Assembly (NCBI GenBank): GCA_022572465.1 | Contig: JACZVV010000004.1 | Span: forward strand, 1 to 61,909 | DNA: 61,909 nucleotides | Direction: 5' to 3' | DNA from: Chloroflexota bacterium | GTDB lineage: Bacteria; Chloroflexota; Dehalococcoidia; SHYB01 | Shown here: positions 53,796-61,888 of the stretch, in pieces | How the letters are laid out: every line of letters begins with the position of its first letter | How positions within the stretch are numbered: position 1 is the first letter of the stretch | Translations under genes and position numbers: made by a program | The notes under the pieces: generated by a model | The model's database searches: none | Seen by the model: only the letters and a program-made list of their open reading frames with translations | Told to the model about the DNA's origin: nothing

Positions 53796-55016
53796 CTATC
53801 GGTGCCACTCGTCGCCCCAGGCAACCGGCGCCAGGCCCTCTCGCTGGCGCACCTCGTTGATCGTGAGGATGCCGGCCTGGACCAGCCTCTGATCGCGCTG
53901 AGCCCTGGCGTTGGCATCCTCCCGAAGCGACGAAACCTCCCGCAGGTCGAATCGCACCTCGAGCCCGTCGCCCAGCATCGGCATCAGCCCCTCGTTGACC
54001 TCGGCCTCCAGGAACTGCATCTCGGGGATCATCGTCTCGTCCCAGAAACTGGCCTTGGCGAGCTGGAAGTTGTTGAACGTCGACTGGCGCAGGTCGCCGA
54101 TGAGGACCGGCGAGATGCCGTAGGCGCCGCAGATCTCTTCCTTGGTGAAGCGTTGCGCCTCGACGAACTCCATCTCGCGCTGAGACACCGCCAGGGTTCG
54201 CAGGTCGGCGCTCTTGTCCAGGATGGCGATGCTGTGGGCCCGCTCGGGGTCCTTGAACGCCTTCTCCCATCGCAGGCGCAGGTCCTCCGCCTGAGCGCTG
54301 GTCAGGTCCATCTCGCTCTTGAGATAGACGCGGCCGGGCGTGGCGTCGTTCTTGAAAAACCGCTGGTTGAACCGAATCGCGTCGACGTTCATGTCCACGG
54401 TCGTCCGCAGGGCGGCGATGGGCGAAAGGCCGGCGTACTCCTGGATGGGGTTGGGGTAGCGGAACCACAGCACCTCGTCGGGCGCGAAGGCGACCTCCAC
54501 TCCATCACGGGTGTACAGGTATCCTTTGATATAGCTGGTGGCGTCGGGCACCACTTTGAAACGGCTGGGCTGCAGCCACCACAGCTCCTTGACCTCGCCC
54601 CGGCCATCGCGGAACAGCGCGATCGGCGCCGATCCCCACAGCCCGAGACTGGCCTCGACGATGTACCAGAACCGCTGCCGGCTCCAATGGGGGTTCACCG
54701 AGTCCAGGAACCGCTGGACCGGGTGGGTGTCGCCGACGGGTGCGACGACGCCGTCGGTCCGGCGCTGGTGGACTCGCAGCCGGATCCGGGCCAGGTTTCG
54801 CGCCCGCAGATGGACGCATGCGTAGATCGTCGGCGAGATGGCCATGTAGTCGCCGTAGCTCGTGGGCGCCCAATCGTCGCCCAGGCCGAGCCGCTGGGTA
54901 TAGCGATCGGACAGGAGCAACGCCACCGGGTTGGCCCGGGCCAGCGCTCGATTTCCCAGCAACGCCCCCGGCATCATTCGGGAGGCAACTTTCCTCAGAG
55001 GTGTCAACAGTCCCAA
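53796..55016 (-). CDS. HK97-type phage portal protein
   Basis: A 406-residue portal with SPTIYACVHLRARNLARI, LWWLQPSRFKVVPD, VLWFRYPNPIQEYAGLSPIA, the long-helix region AIRFNQRFFKNDATPG and FTKEEICGAYGISPVLIGD. The start is a TTG at 55016 with AGGAGG 7 nt upstream. The portal forms the DNA entry ring of the head. It is followed by the protease and capsid genes. Confidence 0.88.
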   Translation of the reverse strand: MGLLTPLRKVASRMMPGALLGNRALARANPVALLLSDRYTQRLGLGDDWAPTSYGDYMAISPTIYACVHLRARNLARIRLRVHQRRTDGVVAPVGDTHPVQRFLDSVNPHWSRQRFWYIVEASLGLWGSAPIALFRDGRGEVKELWWLQPSRFKVVPDATSYIKGYLYTRDGVEVAFAPDEVLWFRYPNPIQEYAGLSPIAALRTTVDMNVDAIRFNQRFFKNDATPGRVYLKSEMDLTSAQAEDLRLRWEKAFKDPERAHSIAILDKSADLRTLAVSQREMEFVEAQRFTKEEICGAYGISPVLIGDLRQSTFNNFQLAKASFWDETMIPEMQFLEAEVNEGLMPMLGDGLEVRFDLREVSSLREDANARAQRDQRLVQAGILTINEVRQREGLAPVAWGDEWHR

Positions 55017-55033
55017 AGCACGCCTCCTTAGCT

Positions 55034-55084
55034 GTAGGGGCCGGTTTCATGCCGACCCTACAACTGGTATGAAACCGACCCTAC
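55034..55084. repeat. GTAGGG/CCCTAC intergenic palindrome
   Basis: GTAGGGGCCGGTTTCAT and ATGAAACCGACCCTAC face each other around a copy of CCGACCCTACAACTGG, between TerL and portal. It resembles repeats of this style seen between genes in other bacteria. Confidence 0.5.
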
Positions 55085-55095
55085 GAGGGCCGCCG

Positions 55096-56535
55096 TTACA
55101 CCCAGAGCCCGGCGCCGCGTTGGCGGCGGAGCTGCGCCTCCAGGGCTAGGGCCAGCGCGTCGGCCCGGTCGGGGCTGCCAGCGTCCCGGCCCTTGCCGCG
55201 CTTGTAGACGCGGATCGCCCGGTCGCTCTCCTGCTCCCATTCCAGCTGCGTAAGCTGAGCGGCCAGCCTGGCGTCGTCCAGCAGTGACAGGCGGCCGTTT
55301 TGCAGCCACTCTCGCAGCACCCAGTACATCTCCGACAGCTTGTTCTTGAAGTGGACCGAGAGCCGTCCGTCGGGCGCCGCGCCGAACTTGATCGGATAGA
55401 CCGCGACGTCGAGCTCGCGCAGCCGGTCGACCACGCCGCCGCCGACGCCGCCGTCGTCGATGGCGATGCTCAGGCCGGGGTACTCATCGGCGTAGGCCTT
55501 GACCACGCCCGCCGTCTTCATGGTGTCCTGGCCCACCCACGTCTCCAGACGCTCCAGCCGGTCGCCGGCCAGCAGCGCCAGGACCGTCTCGTCGCTCCCG
55601 CTGCGGGCTACGTCCACTCCCAGCGCCGGCTCTTCGGCGAATCCGGCCCCAGAACGGGACTCCCTACGCGGCGAGAGCTCGGGGTGAGCCGAAAGGTCAC
55701 GGTACCGCTGGACCGCGCTCTCGACCCACTCCAGGTGAATGAGCTGGCTGCTGGCCGCGGTGGGAAACTGGCCCAGGATGCGCACCTGGTACAGCGGGCT
55801 GTCCTCGCCCCAGTCCGCGATGGCCTGCTTGACGCCTTCGCGAGTGACCAGGCCCGGCACCGGGACTCCTTGCCCCGAGAGGTTCGGGGTCTCCAGCGCC
55901 GAGATGTGCAGCCGCCGCCACAGATGGGCGTTGCGGTGGAAGGCCTCGTAGAACTCGCCGTGCAGCCGCGTGGGGTTGCCGATGGCCAGGAGCACGGCTT
56001 TGCCCGCCAGCAGCGAGCCCTTGATCGCCTCCCAGTGGGCTTCGGGCACGCCGCTGGCCTCGTCGGCCACGAACAGGATCAGGCCCGCGTGGAACCCCTG
56101 GAACCGCTCGGGCCGCGTGTTCTCCGGGCTCATCCCCAGGGCGAAGCGCCGCGGCCCCAGCTCCCACTGAGGTTTGCCATCGTAGAAGCGGCCGCCCAGA
56201 GGGTAACGGCTGGCGTGGTAGGCGTCCCGAGCCTCGCGCCACAGCAGCTCCGTGACCTGGCGGCTCGTGGGCGCCGTGGTGATGACGACGCTGTCGCGGT
56301 AGCAACGCAGCACCCACAGCATGATGCGGGCGGCGATGGCCGTCTTGCCCACGCCGTTGCCGCTGCGCACGGCGATGCGATTGGGGCCATCGCCGGCGAT
56401 GGCGTCACGGACCGCCTCGGCGATCTCGACCTGGCCGGACCAGGGCTGCCAGCCCAGCACTTCGCGAAAGAAAAAGGCCGGGTCTCGACGGGCCCGGCCG
56501 ACGACTTTCGGGAGACGTCTGCTATGCGACGTCAT
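55096..56535 (-). CDS. Terminase large subunit
   Basis: A 479-residue DNA-packaging motor. ATPase part: Walker A VRSGNGVGKT (about residues 57-65), the motor motif ITTAPTSRQ and Walker B LILFVADEASG (Asp159, Glu160). Nuclease part: GVDVARSGSDETV, AIDDGGVGGGV and a C-terminal SPDRADALALAL with acidic metal ligands. The start overlaps the small-subunit stop by 14 bp. The most strongly identifiable phage gene in the run. Confidence 0.92.
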   Translation of the reverse strand: MTSHSRRLPKVVGRARRDPAFFFREVLGWQPWSGQVEIAEAVRDAIAGDGPNRIAVRSGNGVGKTAIAARIMLWVLRCYRDSVVITTAPTSRQVTELLWREARDAYHASRYPLGGRFYDGKPQWELGPRRFALGMSPENTRPERFQGFHAGLILFVADEASGVPEAHWEAIKGSLLAGKAVLLAIGNPTRLHGEFYEAFHRNAHLWRRLHISALETPNLSGQGVPVPGLVTREGVKQAIADWGEDSPLYQVRILGQFPTAASSQLIHLEWVESAVQRYRDLSAHPELSPRRESRSGAGFAEEPALGVDVARSGSDETVLALLAGDRLERLETWVGQDTMKTAGVVKAYADEYPGLSIAIDDGGVGGGVVDRLRELDVAVYPIKFGAAPDGRLSVHFKNKLSEMYWVLREWLQNGRLSLLDDARLAAQLTQLEWEQESDRAIRVYKRGKGRDAGSPDRADALALALEAQLRRQRGAGLWV

Positions 56536-56905
56536 CGGACTCAGCGGCTCGCTCCAGCTCCTCCCACTTGGCGTCGGCCTCCTGCCCCCGCTTCGGCGCG
56601 GACTGCCGCGGCTCGTCGCCGTAGACCTCGGGCAGCTCGTGCTTGGCGATGAACCGCCACGTTGGGCCGTTGCCTCTCTCCGCCTGCTCGATCAGGTGCT
56701 CCTTGACATAGTCCTTGAACTTCGCCTGCGCCTCCTCGAACCGCTCGCGAAAGGCGGCGTCTCGCTCGATCCAGCGCTTGGCCGTCCGCCGGTCGACGCC
56801 CGCGGCCCTGGCCCCGGCGCTGATGGTCCCCACCCGCTCGTAGGCCTCCAGAAACCGGTCCTGCCGGTCCCGCTGGTCGTGTTCGTTTTGCTGCTTTTTA
56901 GTCAC
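56522..56905 (-). CDS. Terminase small subunit-like DNA-binding protein
   Basis: A 127-residue protein starting at a GTG (56905). It carries a helix-turn-helix-like region (DRFLEAYERVGTISAGARAA, GVDRRTAKRWIERD) typical of small terminases that recognise packaging sites, then acidic and basic helices. A longer frame to 57070 exists, but a hairpin with a T-run sits inside it, which argues for the GTG start. It overlaps terL. Confidence 0.8.
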   Translation of the reverse strand: MTKKQQNEHDQRDRQDRFLEAYERVGTISAGARAAGVDRRTAKRWIERDAAFRERFEEAQAKFKDYVKEHLIEQAERGNGPTWRFIAKHELPEVYGDEPRQSAPKRGQEADAKWEELERAAESDDVA

Positions 56906-56912
56906 CGCAAAT

Positions 56913-56934
56913 AAAAAACCCCGAAAGATCGGGG
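56913..56934 (-). terminator. Terminator-like hairpin just upstream of the terminase genes
   Basis: On the minus strand CCCCGA pairs with TCGGGG around a 4-nt loop, followed by six T residues (56913-56918), immediately before the GTG start. It could insulate the phage module from upstream transcription or act as an attenuator. Confidence 0.65.
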
Positions 56935-57123
56935 CCTGGGCTGGGGCCGATGCCGTTCCGAGCATCCCGAAGTGGGATGGGGCGGGGCCTGGGCTGGCTT
57001 CAGCCAAGATGGCCGGGCCAGAACGTATGTTCGCAAGGTAAGGATAAACCCCCTTGACAAGCGGTGTCAAGTATCATTGTCACATCGATTCTCCCCAGCG
57101 CCCCAACGGACAAGGAGCTCCTC

Positions 57124-57309
57124 ATGCCAGTCATTCACGTAGAGATGTGGCCCGGCCGCACGCACGACCAGAAGTCGGAGCTGGCCAAGGCCATCACCGA
57201 CGCCGTCGTCCGCATTGCCAAGACGTCGGCGGAGCATACCATCGTGATCTTCGACGACGTGGACAAGGCCAACTGGGCGCAGGGCGGCGTCCTGGCCTCG
57301 GATATGTAG
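57124..57309 (+). CDS. 4-oxalocrotonate tautomerase-family protein
   Basis: A 61-residue tautomerase fold protein. After removal of the initiating Met, Pro1 is exposed (MPVIHVEMWPGR), the general base of the family, and the conserved Arg lies in PGRTHDQK. The ATG is at 57124; GGAGCTC precedes it. The inverted repeat TTGACA-AGCGG-TGTCAA (57054-57070) upstream may be an operator or promoter element. The substrate is unknown. Confidence 0.85.
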   Translation: MPVIHVEMWPGRTHDQKSELAKAITDAVVRIAKTSAEHTIVIFDDVDKANWAQGGVLASDM

Positions 57310-57653
57310 TCCCGCGCGGCGTCAGGGTCTTTCTATTGTTGGTTCGTCCTGAGGTTCGATTCCTGCGAATCGCGTCGAGCTCCGACTCTGTCGAGAGTCC
57401 GCAACGAAGTCGGGAAGTCCACGACGAGAGCCGGGATATCGCGAGTCTCGACGCCGCCGGACGTGTCGAAGAAAGCGCTCATGGTTGGTTGTGCTCGGCA
57501 GACCGTTTAGGCATCTCGGGTATCGTCAAGATACCGGCCAGCCCTGCTTTCGTTCGTCGAAAAAAGGGATGTCGAGCTTATCCCCTTTAAGCGGGCGTGA
57601 TCGGGGTGTTCGTGAGGGGTAGCTTCCCCGACAACCGTGCCGAAGGGCCGGCA
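57310..57653. other. Intergenic region without a supported gene
   Basis: No frame here has convincing coding character. A weak hairpin (AAAGGGAT with ATCCCCTTT, near 57567-57591) could serve as a terminator for either flank. Nothing else recognised. Confidence 0.5.
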
Positions 57654-58709
57654 CTATCCCTGTTCAAACTTTACGCTGAACACCTGCACCCGGTCATTGC
57701 TCCGGTCGACGACGTACACGTTCCCTTCGCTGTCCACCGCTATCCCTACAGGCAGGTCGAACTCCCCCTCGCCCTTCCCATGGTGTCCCCATTGGCCCAG
57801 GAACTGGCCCTGGGCGGTGAACACCTGCACCCGGTCATTGCCCCCGGTGACGTACACGTTGCCTTCCCTGTCTACCGCTATCCCTTGAGGCTCGTCGAAC
57901 TGCCCCTCGCCCTCCCCACTAGTCCCCCATTGGCGCAGGAACTGGCCCTGGGCGGTGAACACCTGCACCCGGTCATTGCCCCAGTCGGCGACGTACACGT
58001 TCCCTTCCCTGTCCACCGCTATCCCTTCGGGCGAGGTGAACTCCCCCTCGCCCTCCCCATAGTGTCCCCATTGGCGCAGGAACTGGCCCTGGGCGGTGAA
58101 CACCTGGACCCGGTCATTTAATGTGTCGGTGACGTACACGTTCCCTTCCCCGTTCACCACTATCCCTATAGGCTCGTCGAACTCCCCCTCGCCCTCCCCA
58201 TAGTGTCCCCATTGGCGCAGGAACTGGCCCTGGGCGGTGAACACCTGCACCCGCTCATGGCCCCAGTCGACGACGTACACGTTCCCTTCTCTGTCCACCG
58301 CTATCCCTTCGGGATCGTCGAACCCCCCCTCGCCCTCCCCACCCCATTGGCGCAGGAACTGGCCCTGGGCGGTGAACACCTGCACCCGGTTATTGCCCCA
58401 CTCGACGACGTACACGTTCCCTTCCCTGTCCACCGCTATCCGTTGGGGCTCGTCGAACTGTCCCTCGCCGCCGCCTTCGGTGCCCCAGGTGGCGACTGAC
58501 ACCACTTCCAAAAGAACTGACGGTTCTGGCGGCAGTGGTACGGTCGGCGTTGGTGTGGGGATAGGCGCCAGCGTTGGTGTGGGAATAGGCGCCAGCGTTG
58601 GTGTGGGGGTAGGCGTCGGTGTAGGAGCTGTGGTGGGTTCAGCCCGGGTGCATGCTGACCCCAGGACCATTAGTAGCGCGACTGCCGCAAGGACTAGGAA
58701 TCGCATCAT
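57654..58709 (-). CDS. NHL-repeat (six-bladed beta-propeller) lipoprotein
   Basis: A 351-residue exported lipoprotein: the signal peptide ends in a lipobox (LGSAC), then a Thr-Pro linker of about 35 residues (TPTPTPTLAPIPTPT). Six NHL repeats follow, each of 44-47 residues built on IAVDREGNVYVVDWGNDRVQ and VFTAQGQFLRQWG. The repeats are nearly identical, also at DNA level, implying recent internal duplication or gene conversion. Start at the ATG at 58709; the next codon is also ATG. NHL propellers bind peptides, sugars or RNA; no ligand is readable here. Confidence 0.9.
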   Translation of the reverse strand: MMRFLVLAAVALLMVLGSACTRAEPTTAPTPTPTPTPTLAPIPTPTLAPIPTPTPTVPLPPEPSVLLEVVSVATWGTEGGGEGQFDEPQRIAVDREGNVYVVEWGNNRVQVFTAQGQFLRQWGGEGEGGFDDPEGIAVDREGNVYVVDWGHERVQVFTAQGQFLRQWGHYGEGEGEFDEPIGIVVNGEGNVYVTDTLNDRVQVFTAQGQFLRQWGHYGEGEGEFTSPEGIAVDREGNVYVADWGNDRVQVFTAQGQFLRQWGTSGEGEGQFDEPQGIAVDREGNVYVTGGNDRVQVFTAQGQFLGQWGHHGKGEGEFDLPVGIAVDSEGNVYVVDRSNDRVQVFSVKFEQG

Positions 58710-58759
58710 GTCTGGCCCTTGATTTCCTGAACGGCCCTCACCCGCAAGATTTCGCGGCA

Positions 58760-58788
58760 ATTCTGTTCCCCCACCCGCCGGCTGTCAA
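58760..58788 (-). promoter_or_regulatory. Sigma-70-type promoter of the NHL lipoprotein gene
   Basis: On the minus strand TTGACA (58783-58788) is followed after 17 bp by CAGAAT (58760-58765), about 50 bp before the start codon. Confidence 0.55.
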
Positions 58789-58849
58789 GCGCTTGTGTCA
58801 ACGGCAGGTCCCTAGGGTCGGGCATCCCGTTGGGAGGGGAGCGAGAGCC

Positions 58850-58895
58850 GCAGGTATTGCCCGGGTCAAGGCGCCTTGACCCGGGCAATACCTGC
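58850..58895. repeat. Perfect 46-bp palindrome
   Basis: GCAGGTATTGCCCGGGTCAA followed by GGC and its exact reverse complement: two 23-bp arms with no loop (axis AAGGCGCCTT). It lies in the gap between the NHL gene and the first SDR gene. The flanks are not symmetric. Compare the 48-bp perfect palindrome at 21164-21211. Confidence 0.85.
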
Positions 58896-59039
58896 TTCCG
58901 GGCCCAGAAATAGTGCACGTATTGCTTAGTTTGAGGTTCGCCAAGCTCACTACGAGCGGTAATGGCCCGCCGCTTCCACCTCCTTGACACGCCCGCACCG
59001 CGTTGGTACGGTTGGCCCCGCTCAGTGCCTATCCCCTGG

Positions 59040-59063
59040 CCCCTCTCCGCCAACGGAGAGGGG
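59040..59063. repeat. Short perfect hairpin upstream of the SDR gene
   Basis: CCCCTCTCCG and CGGAGAGGGG pair perfectly around CCAA, 18 bp before the ATG of the next gene. It is of the same CCTCTCC/GGAGAGG type as other intergenic hairpins here and overlaps the likely ribosome-binding region (GGGGAGGAAAA). Confidence 0.6.
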
Positions 59064-59080
59064 AGGAAAAGCGACCAACC

Positions 59081-59842
59081 ATGCGCCTCGAAGGCAAAGC
59101 GGCCATCATCACCGGGGCCGCCGACGGGATCGGGCGAGGGATCGCTCTGAAGTTCGCTCGCGAAGGAGCGGACTCGTTCCTGGTCGATCTCAACGCCGAG
59201 GGCGTGAACGAGACGGCGGGCATGGTGCGCGACCTGGGCCGCCGCGCCGGCGTGCTGGTCGGCGACCTCCGCGACCGGGCGTTCCTCAGGACCATCGTCG
59301 CCCAGGCCGTGGAAGCGCTGGGCTCGGTGGATATCGTCGTCAACAACGCCGGCGTCTCCCGCCCCGCCGCCTACGAGGAGTACTCGACCGACGACCTCGA
59401 CCTGGTGCTGGACGTCAATCTGAAAGCTCCTTTCCTTCTCTCCCAGCAGGTGGCCCGCTACCTGGTGGACAGCAAGAAGCCGGGCCGCATCGTCCACATC
59501 GCCTCCATCAACGCGGAATTCGCCGCCGTCAGTGGCTCCACGGCCTACTGCGCCTCCAAGGGCGGCATTCGTCTGCTCACCAAGGCCTCCGCCTACGACC
59601 TGGGCCCCTATGGCATCACCGTGAACGCCGTCGGCCCGGGCCACACCCGCACCGGCATGACCCGGCCCATCTTCGAGGGGGACGCGTCCCGGGAGCAGGA
59701 GTGGGCCGGCAAGACCCCGTTGCGCCGCGTCGGCGAGCCCGAGGACATCGCCAACGCCGTCGCTTTTCTGGTCTCCGACGAGGCGTCCTACATCACCGGC
59801 CAGACTATCTTCGTCGATGGCGGCCGCACGCTGTGGACGTGA
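59081..59842 (+). CDS. Short-chain dehydrogenase/reductase (first of a tandem pair)
   Basis: A 253-residue classical SDR: cofactor loop AAIITGAADGIGRGIALKFA, acidic VDLNAEG after beta-2 (NAD-type), VNNAGVSRPA, catalytic Ser in HIASINAEF and YxxxK in TAYCASKGG, ending YITGQTIFVDGGRTL. The ATG at 59081 follows GGGGAGGAAAAGCGACCAACC. It is very similar to the next gene, so the pair arose by tandem duplication. The substrate is unknown. Confidence 0.9.
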   Translation: MRLEGKAAIITGAADGIGRGIALKFAREGADSFLVDLNAEGVNETAGMVRDLGRRAGVLVGDLRDRAFLRTIVAQAVEALGSVDIVVNNAGVSRPAAYEEYSTDDLDLVLDVNLKAPFLLSQQVARYLVDSKKPGRIVHIASINAEFAAVSGSTAYCASKGGIRLLTKASAYDLGPYGITVNAVGPGHTRTGMTRPIFEGDASREQEWAGKTPLRRVGEPEDIANAVAFLVSDEASYITGQTIFVDGGRTLWT

Positions 59843-59901
59843 CCGTTTCGACCATGAGCTTCATACCAGGGGAGTTGAGCCCTACGGCACGTTTTTGAGA
59901 A

Positions 59902-59953
59902 CCTCCCCCCAATCTCCCCTCTCCATGTATGTGGAGAGAGGCCGGGGGTGAGG
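59902..59953. repeat. REP-like intergenic palindrome between the tandem SDR genes
   Basis: CCTCCCCCCAATCTCCCCTC with GGAGAGAGGCCGGGGGTGAGG form a nested hairpin. It shares the CCCTC.../GGGTGAGG style of the elements at 51071 and 53745. Confidence 0.6.
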
Positions 59954-59968
59954 CGAAACGACAGGAAC

Positions 59969-60727
59969 ATGAAACTACAAGGGAAAGTGGCTATCGTTAC
60001 GGGCGCCGCCGACGGGATCGGGCGGGGCACCGCCGTCAAGTTCGCTCGCGAGGGCGCGGACCTCCTGCTGGTGGACCTCAACGAGAGCGGCCTCAGCGCC
60101 ACCTCGACCCTGGTAGCCGAGGCCGGGGGCCGGGTCGAGGAGATGGTCGCCGACGTCACCGGCGACGACTCCCCCGAACGCATCGTCGCGCGGGCCGTGG
60201 AGCGGCTCGGCGCGCTGGATATCCTGGTCAACAACGCCGGCGTCCCTCCCAGCGGGCACTTTCTCACCATCACCGAAGAGTCGATGGACCGCGTGATGGC
60301 GGTGAACCTCCGGGCCCCCTTCCTCCTGGGCCAGGCCGCCGCCAGGCATTGGATCGAGCAGAAGAAGCCGGGCCGCATCGTCAACATCTCCTCCATCAAC
60401 GCCGAGATCATCCAGGGCGATTCGTCCGACTACTGCGCGTCCAAGGGCGGCGTCCGGATGCTCACCAAGGCCGCCGCCTGCGACCTGGGACGATACGGCA
60501 TCACCGTCAACGCCGTGGGTCCCGGCCACACGCGCACCGGCATGACCCGGCACCTGATCGACAACCCGGAGCTTGAGCAGGACTGGGTCGCGCGGACGCC
60601 TTTGGGCCGCCTCGGTGAGCCCGAGGACATCGCCAACGCCGTCGCTTTTCTGGTCTCCGACGAAGCGGCCTACATCACCGGCCAGACCATCTACGTCGAA
60701 GGCGGCCGCACGCTGCACATTCCTTAA
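59969..60727 (+). CDS. Short-chain dehydrogenase/reductase (second of a tandem pair)
   Basis: A 252-residue classical SDR: VTGAADGIGRGTAVKFA, LLVDLNESG, VNNAGVPPSGH, Ser in NISSINAEI, YCASKGGVRMLTKAAACDLG and the ending GQTIYVEGGRTL. It mirrors the preceding gene almost segment for segment (PGHTRTGMTR and ASKGG are shared). The ATG at 59969 follows GACAGGAAC. Divergence sits mainly in the substrate loop, so the two copies may act on different compounds. Confidence 0.9.
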   Translation: MKLQGKVAIVTGAADGIGRGTAVKFAREGADLLLVDLNESGLSATSTLVAEAGGRVEEMVADVTGDDSPERIVARAVERLGALDILVNNAGVPPSGHFLTITEESMDRVMAVNLRAPFLLGQAAARHWIEQKKPGRIVNISSINAEIIQGDSSDYCASKGGVRMLTKAAACDLGRYGITVNAVGPGHTRTGMTRHLIDNPELEQDWVARTPLGRLGEPEDIANAVAFLVSDEAAYITGQTIYVEGGRTLHIP

Positions 60728-60763
60728 GGGGCTGCGCCCTTCAAGCCATCGATGGCCGACGCG

Positions 60764-61795
60764 TCAGTCGATGAACGGGGCCATCACCTCGCGGCGGAAC
60801 CGCTCCACCAGGCGCCGGTCGAAGGGGCGCGGCGTCATGATCACGATGTGGGTCACGCCGACGTCCACGTAGCGCTGGATGGCCCCGCGTATCTCCTCGG
60901 GGTTCCCGGCCAGCAGCGACGCCCGCACCTGGTCCTCGAACGTCTCCCCCTCCACGGCGTTGCGAGCCTGAGCATTCACCGGCCGGCGGCTCGCGGCCTC
61001 CAGCTGCCGCACCCGCGACTGGACCTTCCCCCGCACCTCGCCGGCATCGTCGCTCAGGAGCAGGCCGGTGTACTGGGAGAACTCCAGCTCGCCGGGGTCT
61101 CTCCCGGCTGCCCGGCAGAGCTCCACCAGACGCTGGATGCACCGGGAGGCGAAGGCGGGCGTGCTGACGCTGGCCCAGATCTGGGCCAGGCGCGCCGTGA
61201 GCTTGAGACCCCGATCGCCGACGGCGGCAATCAAGAACGGCGGATGCGGCTTCTGCACCGGCTTCGGCTCGAACGGCGCATCCTCGACCTGATAGTGCTT
61301 GCCCCGGAACGTGAACCGGTCGTGGGTCCACAGGCCTCGGATGATCTCCACGGCCTCCTCCAGGCGCTCCTGGCGCTCCTTGAGGGGCGGGAACGGCAGC
61401 CCGTAGGCCACGTGGTCCTCTCGGGACCAGGCCGCGCCGATGCCCAGCTCCAGACGTCCGTCGCTGATGACGTCGATGGCGCCGGTGATCTTGGCCAGCA
61501 TCGCCGGATGGCGGTAGGTCACGCCGGCGACGAAGCAGCCGAGACGGAGACGCCGCGTGACGGCCGCCAACCCAGCCGCGATCGTCCACGGCTCCAGCAG
61601 TGGAGTCTCGGGGCGCGCGCCGGCCACGCCAAAGAGATGGTCCGAGGTGTAGAACGCCGAGAAGTCCAGCTCCTCCGCCGCCTGGGCCACCTCGACGATC
61701 TCGCGGAACGAGGCGAAGCCCATGGTCCCGGCCATGCTAAATCGGATAGGCCGGCTCGCGATGAACGCTGACTCCTGCCGTGACGTCACCACCAT
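60764..61795 (-). CDS. LLM class F420- or FMN-dependent oxidoreductase
   Basis: A 343-residue luciferase-family protein resembling the F420-linked subgroup: FSAFYTSDHLFG, LGCFVAGVTYRHPAMLAK, DVISDGRLELGIGAAWSRED, KERQERLEEAVEIIRGLW and the C-terminal GVTHIVIMTPRPFDRR. It converges on the SDR pair with a 36-bp gap. Start chosen is the far ATG at 61795; Met21 (AGTMGF region) is a shorter alternative. The substrate is unknown. Confidence 0.88.
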   Translation of the reverse strand: MVVTSRQESAFIASRPIRFSMAGTMGFASFREIVEVAQAAEELDFSAFYTSDHLFGVAGARPETPLLEPWTIAAGLAAVTRRLRLGCFVAGVTYRHPAMLAKITGAIDVISDGRLELGIGAAWSREDHVAYGLPFPPLKERQERLEEAVEIIRGLWTHDRFTFRGKHYQVEDAPFEPKPVQKPHPPFLIAAVGDRGLKLTARLAQIWASVSTPAFASRCIQRLVELCRAAGRDPGELEFSQYTGLLLSDDAGEVRGKVQSRVRQLEAASRRPVNAQARNAVEGETFEDQVRASLLAGNPEEIRGAIQRYVDVGVTHIVIMTPRPFDRRLVERFRREVMAPFID

Positions 61796-61854
61796 CGGTC
61801 CCCCCGGTGACCTTGTTCTCTACCAACCTGTCAACGCCCGCGTGGACCGGAAAT

Positions 61855-61888
61855 GCCGATGCGGCTCAGCCGCCAGAGCCGCATCGGC
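61855..61888. terminator. Strong hairpin, possible terminator
   Basis: GCCGATGCGGCT (61855-61866) pairs perfectly with AGCCGCATCGGC (61877-61888) around a 10-nt loop; only CTTT follows on the plus strand. The short T-run makes termination uncertain, and it may belong to a gene outside the window. Confidence 0.45.

Noticed and set aside
47449-56905. Complete inducible prophage
   Set aside because: No integrase, repressor, replication, tape-measure or lysis genes and no flanking att repeats are seen.
57054-57590. Coding frame across 57310-57590 after the tautomerase
   Set aside because: The frame starts in another phase from the tautomerase gene, has no recognisable domain and erratic composition; treated as intergenic.
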